Part shown: positions 28,046 to 36,769 of the stretch, piece by piece
Numbering within the stretch: the stretch's first letter is position 1
How the letters are laid out: each line of letters begins with the position of its first letter
NCBI RefSeq assembly: GCF_011305995.1
Contig: NZ_CP049910.1
Location: 5,656,501 to 5,720,500 of the forward strand
Direction: 5' to 3'
DNA: 64,000 bases
Source of the DNA: Diaphorobacter sp. HDW4A
GTDB lineage: Bacteria; Pseudomonadota; Gammaproteobacteria; Burkholderiales; Burkholderiaceae_C
The notes under the pieces: generated by a model
Database searches by the model: none
What the model was told of the DNA's origin: nothing
Seen by the model: the letters and a program-made list of their open reading frames with translations, nothing else
Position numbers and translations under genes: made by a program

Positions 28046-28061
28046 GGAGCTGCGCCCAGGC

Positions 28062-29447
<1,386 letters not shown>

Positions 29448-29655
29448 CTATTGTAGGTCGCACGCCAAGGGCAAGGGTTGCACTGGGTTTGTGGGTGCCT
29501 GCGGGGGATGTGTTGTTGGCAGGGAACGCTCCGTTGTGGGCGGTACCTGTGGTTTGCACTTAGGTGTCTTGACGGAATCAAGACACACGTCAACTGGCCC
29601 TAGAATCGGTTTGTTGCCTTCATAGGTGACTGATTTTGATAGTGAAAGTCTGACC

Positions 29656-30270
29656 ATGAAACTCATCGGATCCTCTACGAGCCCCTACGTGCGCAAAGTG
29701 CGCGTTGTGATGGCTGAAAAGAAGCTGGACTACCGCTTCCAGGAGGAGGCCGTATGGTCGGAAGACACCAAGATTTCCACCTTCAACCCGCTGGGCAAGG
29801 TGCCGTGCCTTGTGATGGAGGGGGGCGAAGCGGTGTTTGATTCGCGCGTGATCGTCGAGTATCTGGACACCCTGTCTCCCGTTGGTAAGCTGATTCCGTC
29901 GCCCGGGCGTGAACGCGCTGAGGTCAAGACCTGGGAGGCGCTGGCCGATGGCGTGCTGGATGCGGGCGTGCTTTCCCGCATGGAATCGACCTGGCCGCAC
30001 CGCAAGGAAACTGAGCGCTCGCAGGCGTGGATTGATCGCCAGCACGGCAAGATCCAGGCCGGTCTGGCCGCCATGAGTCAGGGTCTGGGCGAGAAACCCT
30101 ATTGCAGTGGGATTCACCTGAGCCTCTCCGACATCGCGGTAGGCTGTGCGCTGGGCTGGCTGGAGTTCCGCTTTCCCGCCATCGATTGGCGTGACGACCA
30201 TCCCAATCTCGCGCGTCTGTATGACAAATTGATGCAGCGAACCAGCTTCAAGGACACGCAGCCTCGCTGA
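29656..30270 (+). CDS. Glutathione S-transferase family protein
   Basis: A 204-residue cytoplasmic GST. The N-terminal thioredoxin-fold part has STSPYVRKVRVVMAEK and NPLGKVPCLVMEGGEAVFDS, including the cis-Pro and the Glu/Asp-Ser pair that bind glutathione; the C-terminal helical domain has LSLSDIAVGCALGWLEFR. The ATG at 29656 follows TGAAAG and fits the family start. Specific role (detoxification or redox repair) cannot be told. A terminator follows. Confidence 0.9.
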   Translation: MKLIGSSTSPYVRKVRVVMAEKKLDYRFQEEAVWSEDTKISTFNPLGKVPCLVMEGGEAVFDSRVIVEYLDTLSPVGKLIPSPGRERAEVKTWEALADGVLDAGVLSRMESTWPHRKETERSQAWIDRQHGKIQAGLAAMSQGLGEKPYCSGIHLSLSDIAVGCALGWLEFRFPAIDWRDDHPNLARLYDKLMQRTSFKDTQPR

Positions 30271-30314
30271 TCGGCTGCCGCTGCGGCCTAAGGCAGCGAG
30301 TCCACAGTCCAAAA

Positions 30315-30352
30315 ACAAAGGGCACCACCGCGAAAGCAGTGGCGCCCTTTGT
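30315..30352 (+). terminator. Hairpin terminator after the GST gene
   Basis: ACAAAGGGC with CCAC pairs with GTGG and GCCCTTTGT (one mismatch pair between the blocks) around CGCGAAAGCA. A short CTT follows. It is 45 bases past the stop. Confidence 0.7.
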
Positions 30353-30753
30353 CTTGAGAATAAAAAAGTCGCGAAGCGTCCCGAAACGAATTAAGAGAGG
30401 GAGGGAGGAGAAGCGCTTCAGGATTTCCAGTCAAACGCGATGTCTGAAAGGCTTCGCAACTACAAAACGGTACTGTTCTTTATTCAATAATTCGTCCATT
30501 TGGATGAACAAGTTTCGCATATAGATTAAGCCTTTACGCGAGAAGTTCCATCCAATTTTCACAAAAAAATGTAACCACTACCTTCGCATCCTCAAATGCC
30601 GCTGCGCCACTCTCAAGGGATACATCGAATATCGGACGAAACCCGTGGAAATGCAATCGCGGCACTGTCAGTCAACGCCTTGTCGGCACGTGAGTCTTGT
30701 GCGCAGATATGCAAGGTTACCCTATCGGTGGAGGCTTTGACTGAGTAGGAATA
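30353..30753. other. 401-base gap between GST and RND genes, no gene seen
   Basis: The stretch lies between the GST terminator and the 3' end of the RND permease gene. It is AT-richer near 30470-30590. The short frames in it lack ribosome sites and coding bias. TTCGTCCA/TGGATGAA at about 30489-30506 is a near-palindrome. I see no clear terminator for the RND operon. Confidence 0.45.
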
Positions 30754-33700
30754 CTAACTTGCCTGAGCATGTTTCTTGCGATTCAGTCTTCGCTTGAACC
30801 ACTGCTCCAGATCGTCAATGTAGGTGAATATTGCCGGAATCACGAGCAGGCTCAGAACGGTCGAGGTGAGCAGCCCGCCAATCACCGCGGTCGCCATGGG
30901 CGAGCGGAAGCTCATGTCCGCGTCGCCTAGCGCCAGCGCGATCGGCAGCATGCCCGCGCCCATGGCGAGCGTCGTCATGATGATCGGGCGGGCGCGCTTG
31001 TGGCAGGCGTCGAGCAGCGCATCCAGACGGCTCATGCCGTGATCGCGGCGCGCGACGATGGCGTATTCCACCAGCAGGATCGAGTTCTTGGTTGCGATGC
31101 CCATGAGCATGATCAGCCCGATGAGCGAGGGCATGGAAAAGCTCTTGCCCGCGAGCAGCAGGCCGACGAACGCGCCTCCCAGCGACAACGGCAGGGCCGC
31201 CAGAATCGTCACCGGCTGCAGGAAGTCCTTGAACAGCAGCACCAGCACGATGTAGATGCAGACCACGCCGGTCAGCATCGCGAGGCCGAAGCTGGCGAAC
31301 AGCTCGCCCATCATCTCGGCGTCGCCGATGTCGATCAGGCGCACGCTGGCGGGAAGCGACTGCACCGATGGCAACTGCTTCACCGCCTCCTGCACTTCAC
31401 CCAAGCCTTGGGAGCCCAGCTCAATCTCGAAATTCACGTTGCGTGAGCGGTCGTAGCGGCTGATCACTGCGGGGCCGCCCGAGAGTTCGAGCGTGGCCAC
31501 CTCGCCCAGACGTACCGGGCCATGTGCGCCGGGTACGGTCAGGCGTTCGAGCGTGGAGAGATCTTCGCGCGCTGCGTTGTCGAGCCGCACGACGATGGGA
31601 ATCTGTCGCTGCGCCAGGTTGAGCTTGGGCAGGTACTGGTCGTAGTCGCCCACAGTTGCCACGCGCAGCGTTTCCGCAATGGCGTTGGTGCTCACTCCGA
31701 GATCGGCGGCGCGCGCGAAGTCCGGGCGCACGGCGATTTCGGGGCGCACGAGGCTGGCCGATGAGCTGACGCCGCCGATGCCGGGAATCGAGCGCACATC
31801 GCGCTCCACCGCGCGCGCAGCCTCGGCCAGCGCCTGCGGGTCTTCGCTGGCGAGCGCGAGGATGTAGCGATCGTTCGAGCCGCCAAGCCCGATCTTCACG
31901 CGCACGCCGGGCAGGTCCTGCATGACCGTGCGCAGCTTTTGTTCGATGACCTGCTTGCGCGGGCGTTCGGCGCGCGGGCTGAGCGTGAGCGTGAGCGTCG
32001 CCTTGCGCGGATCGGAGGTGGCGTTGCCCGCGAATGGGTCGGAGCCTGCCGAGCCGCCGCCAATCGTCGCGTAGACGCTGTCGACATGACCGACTTTCAG
32101 TGCGCGTGCGGTGGCCGCAGTGACTAGCTCGCGCGTCTCGGGCAGTTTGGTGCCTGGGGGCAGCTCCAGCGTGACTTGGGTCTGCTCGTTGTCGTCCGCC
32201 GGGATGAAGCCCGAGGGCAGCAACGGAATCAGCGCGAGCGAGCCGATGAAGAACAGCAGCGCTGCCAGCAGGGTAAGCACCCGGTGCTTGAGGCACCACT
32301 GCGACGCGCGCATGTAGACGGCGAGCCAGCGTGGTTCCTTCTCCTGCGCAACCAGCGGCTTGAGCAGATAGGCGGCCATCATCGGCGTGAGCAGGCGCGC
32401 GACGACCAGTGAGGCGAACACCGCAAGCGCCGCCGTCCAGCCGAACTGCTTGAAAAAGCGCCCGGCGATGCCGCTCATGAATGCGGTGGGCAGGAACACC
32501 GCGATCAGCGTGAAGGTGGTGGCGATCACCGCGAGGCCGATTTCGTCGGCTGCCTCCATGGCCGCCTGATAGGGCGACTTGCCCATGCGCAGGTGACGCA
32601 CGATGTTCTCGACCTCCACGATGGCATCGTCGACCAGAATGCCGACCACCAGCGACAGCGCGAGCAGCGTGATGATGTTGATCGAGAAGCCGAGCAGGTG
32701 CATGCCGATGAACGCCGGAATCACCGACAGCGGCAGGGCCACGGCCGAGACGATGGTGGCGCGCCAGTCGCGCAGGAACAGCCAGACCACGACCACCGCC
32801 AAAATCGCGCCCTCGTACAGCAGGTGCATGGAACTGTCGTATTCGTCCTGCGCAATCGTGACGAAGTCGAACGCGCGGTTGAGTTTCAGGTCGGGGTGAT
32901 CGATCTGCATTTGATCGAGCACCTTCTGCACGCCCGCGCCCACCTCCACCTCGCTCGCGCCGCGTGCGCGCGAGACCTCGAAGCCGATCACCGGCTTGTC
33001 GTTGAGGAAGGCGGCGGTGCGCTGCTCGGCCGTGGTGTCGGTGATGGTGGCGATCTGGTCGAGGCGGATATGCCGCCCGCCCGAGAGCGCAATGTCCATG
33101 GCCGCGATCTGGTCGGCCGTCTGTACCGTGGCCAGCGTGCGCAGCGGTTGCTCCTCGCCGCCGAGCTCGGCCCGCCCGCCCGCGCTCTCGAGCTGGGTGG
33201 CGCGCAACTGGCGCGAGACGTCGGCCGCCGTCGCGCCCAGCGCCAGCATGCGCTGCGCGTCGAGCGCCACGCGCACCTCGCGTGTCACGCCGCCCACGCG
33301 GCTCACCGCGCCCACGCCGGGCACGGCGAGCAGGCGGCGGGTCAGCGTGTCGTCGACGAACCAGGACAGCGATTCGTCATCGAGCTTGCTCGATGAAATG
33401 GTGAACGCGAGGATCGCCTGCGCCGACAGCTCCAGCTTGTTGACGATGGGGTCGCGCAGATCAGCGGGCATGTCGGCGCGCACGCGCGAGACGGCGGAGC
33501 GCACGTCGTCCACGGCTTCCTGGACGGGCTTCTCGAGGCGATATTCGGCCGCGATGATGGCCGTGCCGTCGGTCAGCGTGGTGGTGATGTGCTTGAGGCC
33601 CTGGGTGGTGGCGATGGCGTTCTCGATCTTGCGCGCCACGTCGCTTTCGAGCTGGCCGGGCGCAGCGCCGGGCAGCGAGGCGGTGACGTTCACCACGGGC

Positions 33701-33825
33701 AGATCCATATCCGGAAAGCTCTGCACCTTCATCGCGCGAAACGACAGCAGCCCCGCCAAAGTGAGGAGCACGAAGATCATCGCAGCCGGAATCGGGTTGC
33801 GGATGGACCAGGCGGAAAGATTCAT
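30754..33825 (-). CDS. RND multidrug efflux permease (HAE1/AcrB type)
   Basis: A 1023-residue inner-membrane proton antiporter that pumps drugs through a tripartite complex. Twelve membrane helices flank two large periplasmic loops. The N-terminus MNLSAWSIRNPIPAAMIFVL, the loop start FPDMDLPVVNVTASLPGAAP, and the helix-4 proton relay VVGILVDDAIVEVENIV with paired Asp are typical. It is the last gene of an operon after its adaptor, 12 bases away, and its ribosome site AAGGA lies within the adaptor stop region. Its length and first-loop style resemble the MdtBC/heavy-duty HAE1 branch rather than metal pumps. Substrate unknown. Confidence 0.94.
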   Translation of the reverse strand: MNLSAWSIRNPIPAAMIFVLLTLAGLLSFRAMKVQSFPDMDLPVVNVTASLPGAAPGQLESDVARKIENAIATTQGLKHITTTLTDGTAIIAAEYRLEKPVQEAVDDVRSAVSRVRADMPADLRDPIVNKLELSAQAILAFTISSSKLDDESLSWFVDDTLTRRLLAVPGVGAVSRVGGVTREVRVALDAQRMLALGATAADVSRQLRATQLESAGGRAELGGEEQPLRTLATVQTADQIAAMDIALSGGRHIRLDQIATITDTTAEQRTAAFLNDKPVIGFEVSRARGASEVEVGAGVQKVLDQMQIDHPDLKLNRAFDFVTIAQDEYDSSMHLLYEGAILAVVVVWLFLRDWRATIVSAVALPLSVIPAFIGMHLLGFSINIITLLALSLVVGILVDDAIVEVENIVRHLRMGKSPYQAAMEAADEIGLAVIATTFTLIAVFLPTAFMSGIAGRFFKQFGWTAALAVFASLVVARLLTPMMAAYLLKPLVAQEKEPRWLAVYMRASQWCLKHRVLTLLAALLFFIGSLALIPLLPSGFIPADDNEQTQVTLELPPGTKLPETRELVTAATARALKVGHVDSVYATIGGGSAGSDPFAGNATSDPRKATLTLTLSPRAERPRKQVIEQKLRTVMQDLPGVRVKIGLGGSNDRYILALASEDPQALAEAARAVERDVRSIPGIGGVSSSASLVRPEIAVRPDFARAADLGVSTNAIAETLRVATVGDYDQYLPKLNLAQRQIPIVVRLDNAAREDLSTLERLTVPGAHGPVRLGEVATLELSGGPAVISRYDRSRNVNFEIELGSQGLGEVQEAVKQLPSVQSLPASVRLIDIGDAEMMGELFASFGLAMLTGVVCIYIVLVLLFKDFLQPVTILAALPLSLGGAFVGLLLAGKSFSMPSLIGLIMLMGIATKNSILLVEYAIVARRDHGMSRLDALLDACHKRARPIIMTTLAMGAGMLPIALALGDADMSFRSPMATAVIGGLLTSTVLSLLVIPAIFTYIDDLEQWFKRRLNRKKHAQAS

Positions 33826-33837
33826 CGCTCTGATCCT

Positions 33838-34971
33838 TTATTTGGCGACAGGCTGCACACGCACCAGATCGCCGTCGTTTAGAAAGGCACCGCCGCGCGC
33901 GACGACAGACGCATCGGGCTTGAGGCCCGAAGTGATCTCCACCGTTTCGCCCGTGCGCTGACCGGTCTGCACCCGCACCATGCGCACATGGTTGTCGCCG
34001 ACGAGTTCGAACACGTTGCTGAACCCGTCGCGCACGACGATGGCGGAGGACGGCACGGTGATCGCGTTGCGTTGACCAAGCACGAACTCGCCACGCGCGA
34101 ACATGCCGGCGCGGATGTCCGCATGCGCGGGCAGGTCCACGTAGACGATGGCGTTGCGCGTCTGTGCGTCGACGGTCGGTGCGATGGTGCGTACCTTGCC
34201 TTCGACTTGCGCGCCGCTCGCGGCAGTCAGGTTGACACCACCGCCCACTTTGATGCGTGGAAGCTCACTTGACGCGACCTCGGCACGCCATTCGAGGCGA
34301 CCCTTGCGCACCATGCGGAACAGCTCGGTGCCCGCGCCCACCACCGCACCCACGGTGGCAGTGCGCGCCGAGACCACGCCACTGTCGGGCGCGAGCACGG
34401 TGGTGTGCTTCATACGCAGCTGCTGCGCGTTGAGCATGGCCTGCGCGGCCTCGACGCGGGCCTGGCCAGTCTGTGCGGCCGTCGTGTATTGCTGGATTTG
34501 TTGGGCGCTCAACGCGCCGGACTGGCTCAGCGTGCGCGCGCGCTCGGCATTGGCCTGCGACTCGGCGGCGCTGGCCTTGGCTTCGAGCAGATTGGCGCGG
34601 GCCTGCGCGACGTCTGCCTGAATGGTTTCGCTGGCAAACGTCGCGAGCACTTGCCCGACTTTGACCGTGTCGCCCACGTTCACCCGCACGTCGGTCAGGC
34701 GCAGGCCATTGCTTTCCGCGCCTATGCTGGCCTCCTGCCAGGCGGAGACATTGCCGTTGGCGGGCAGGCGTGCGGCGAGGTCGGCGGCGCTCGGACGCAC
34801 GACGGACACCGTCAGCGCGGGGCGGGGCTCACTGGCGCTGGCCTTCTTGTCGTCGGCGGCTTGCGAATCATCGCTCCAGACGAGTGCACCGGCCGCGCCG
34901 AGCAGGGCAACGAGCGCCAGTGTGACGGCGGTGAGGGGAAGGTAGGGAATTCGGGAGAGAAAGCGCGGCAT
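33838..34971 (-). CDS. RND efflux periplasmic adaptor (membrane fusion protein)
   Basis: A 377-residue adaptor with an N-terminal membrane anchor (LTAVTLALVALLGAAGALVW) rather than a clear lipobox. The barrel-sandwich part has GNVSAWQEASIGAESNGLRL and VNVGDTVKVGQVLATF; an Ala/Gln-rich coiled-coil hairpin occupies about 115-185; the return lipoyl half follows with HTTVLAPDSGVVSARTATVG. It bridges the permease gene (12 bases downstream) and the outer-membrane factor gene (42 bases upstream), so all three parts of the pump are present. Confidence 0.93.
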   Translation of the reverse strand: MPRFLSRIPYLPLTAVTLALVALLGAAGALVWSDDSQAADDKKASASEPRPALTVSVVRPSAADLAARLPANGNVSAWQEASIGAESNGLRLTDVRVNVGDTVKVGQVLATFASETIQADVAQARANLLEAKASAAESQANAERARTLSQSGALSAQQIQQYTTAAQTGQARVEAAQAMLNAQQLRMKHTTVLAPDSGVVSARTATVGAVVGAGTELFRMVRKGRLEWRAEVASSELPRIKVGGGVNLTAASGAQVEGKVRTIAPTVDAQTRNAIVYVDLPAHADIRAGMFARGEFVLGQRNAITVPSSAIVVRDGFSNVFELVGDNHVRMVRVQTGQRTGETVEITSGLKPDASVVARGGAFLNDGDLVRVQPVAK

Positions 34972-35013
34972 GGCAAATCGGTGGGTTGATCGGTTAACGC
35001 GTTTCGGTGCGAA

Positions 35014-36465
35014 TCAATGGGTCGGCGACGCGGTGACAGCCGTGATGGCTGTGGGGACAGCCGGGTCTTGCGCATTCACGTTCCAGCCGCCACCGGCTGC
35101 GCGGTAGAGCTGAATCCAGGCGCTCATGCGCTCCTGCTCGAGGGTCACCAGCGCGAGCTCGGAGGCCAGCGCCGTGCGGCGGGCGTTCTCCAGATCGAGC
35201 TGGCTGGCGAGGCCGCCCTTCCAAAGCGCTTGTGTGGCGTCGAGCGAGCGCTTGTACCCCGCGGCGGCGTTCTGCGCGTCGGTGCGGCGTTCGCTGGTGC
35301 TGGCGAGCTTGGTGAGCGCTTGCTCGACCTCGCTCACCGCCTGCCTGACTTGCCCGCGATAGCTCACCGCTGCCGCGTCGTAGCGCGCCTTGGCGGCCGT
35401 CACCTGCGCAGCACGTCGGCCGCCGTCGAACAGCGGCAGCGACACCGCCACCGGGCCGATGGTCCAGATGTTGGAGCTGCCGCTCAGGCTGTCCGTGCCG
35501 AGGTACAGCCTGCCGATGGAGCCGCCGAGGGAGAGGCGCGGATAGCGCTCGGCCTCGGCGCTGCCGACATCGGCGCTCGCAGCTGCCACCTCGCGTTCGG
35601 CGGCATCGACGTCTGGGCGCTGCGCGATGACCTGGGCGGGAAGGCTGTCCACGGTGAACAGGTCGTCCGGCAGCGGCGCTGCAGGTGACTGAGCGAGCGC
35701 TGTGCGCAAGGCGGCCTCGTTGCGGCCGGTCAGCGCGACCAGCGTCTTGATGCCGATGTCGCACTGCAACTGCTGTTGAGTCAGGCGCACGCGGCCATCG
35801 GAAAAGCTTGCAGCCGCCAGGGCGGCATTGGCGGGCGCGGTGAAGCCCGCGCGTTCGCTTTCGTGCGAGAGCTTCGCGGTCTGCTCGCGCGATGCCACAT
35901 CGCCCTGCAGCACGGCGACCTGCAGCGCGCAGTAGCGCCAGCCGGTGTATTGGTTGGCGACTTCGGCGGCGACCGACACACGGGCGTCATGCCACTTGGC
36001 GCGCGAGCCCTCGAGCCGCTCGCCTGCGGCGTCGGAGGTGGCGGAGTCCCTGCCGAACAAGTCAATCTCCCAGCCCGCCTGCAGGCCGATCTGCGCGGTG
36101 GTGGCGATGCCTGCGGTTTGCTGGTTGAAGCCCCGGCTGGCGTTGGCCTGTGCGTCCAGCGTCGGCAGCAGCGCGGCGCGCGCGGCGACCTGTGTGGCCC
36201 GGGCCTGCTCGAAGGTCGAGCGCGCCTGGGCGATGCTCGGGCTGGCGGTCTGGGCCTCGTGGATGAGTTCGGCGAGCAAGGGGTCGCCCGCGCTGCGCCA
36301 CCAATCTTCGAGCTGCGCAACACTGCCGTTGTGCGGAAGCGGGGCGTGCCATTGAGTCGGCACAGGTGCCTCGACCTGCGCGGGCGGACGCTGAACGGCG
36401 CAGCCTACCAAGGCGAGTGGCAACGAAAGAGACAGAGCCAGATGCTGCAAGCGGATTCGCGGCAT
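35014..36465 (-). CDS. RND efflux outer-membrane factor, NodT-type lipoprotein
   Basis: A 483-residue TolC-superfamily protein with a lipoprotein signal peptide ending LVGC at Cys 22. I start at the ATG at 36465 (MPRIRLQHLALSLSLPLALV); the frame upstream lacks signal-peptide character. Two OEP repeats are visible, with DWWRSAGDPLLAELIHEAQT in the first and GSAEAERYPRLSLGGSIG in the second. It leads the operon, upstream of the adaptor and permease genes; more often the outer-membrane gene comes last. An operator-like palindrome lies about 100 bases upstream. Confidence 0.92.
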   Translation of the reverse strand: MPRIRLQHLALSLSLPLALVGCAVQRPPAQVEAPVPTQWHAPLPHNGSVAQLEDWWRSAGDPLLAELIHEAQTASPSIAQARSTFEQARATQVAARAALLPTLDAQANASRGFNQQTAGIATTAQIGLQAGWEIDLFGRDSATSDAAGERLEGSRAKWHDARVSVAAEVANQYTGWRYCALQVAVLQGDVASREQTAKLSHESERAGFTAPANAALAAASFSDGRVRLTQQQLQCDIGIKTLVALTGRNEAALRTALAQSPAAPLPDDLFTVDSLPAQVIAQRPDVDAAEREVAAASADVGSAEAERYPRLSLGGSIGRLYLGTDSLSGSSNIWTIGPVAVSLPLFDGGRRAAQVTAAKARYDAAAVSYRGQVRQAVSEVEQALTKLASTSERRTDAQNAAAGYKRSLDATQALWKGGLASQLDLENARRTALASELALVTLEQERMSAWIQLYRAAGGGWNVNAQDPAVPTAITAVTASPTH

Positions 36466-36567
36466 GGATGAGACGTCTTGGAATGCGCCCTCGTGAGGCG
36501 ACTGCAGAAAGAAAACGGTCTGGCGCGCGCGGAATGGGAAGTCAGTGACCTCGTCCATTCAAACATC

Positions 36568-36591
36568 GATCGAACGAAGGTTCGTTCAATC
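36568..36591. promoter_or_regulatory. Operator-like palindrome upstream of the RND operon
   Basis: GATNGAACGAANNTTCGTTCNATC is a 24-base palindrome that is perfect at all specified positions: half-sites GATCGAACGAA and TTCGTTCAATC around GG. Length and symmetry are like TetR/AcrR-family operators. It is 103 bases before the outer-membrane-factor ATG, in the region where the promoter should be. No regulator gene is adjacent. Confidence 0.65.
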
Positions 36592-36720
36592 CGTTTGCGT
36601 GCAAGTCTGCTGGACCGGTGAGCAACGCATTAGAGCATGAATGCCATGCAACATTCCAGCGCACCCGCCGCTGGTTTGGTGCAGCGCAGGCAAGGGCGTT
36701 GCCGCTGAGAGATCTTGTGA

Positions 36721-36745
36721 GTGAGGCGCCGGAAGAGCGCCTCAC
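36721..36745 (-). terminator. Hairpin after glnE, possible terminator
   Basis: Perfect 9-bp stem GTGAGGCGC/GCGCCTCAC with a seven-base loop, 25 bases after the glnE stop. No T run follows on the minus strand, so intrinsic termination is uncertain. Confidence 0.4.
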
Positions 36746-36769
36746 TTTCATTGCCTTCTGAAGGGCCGC

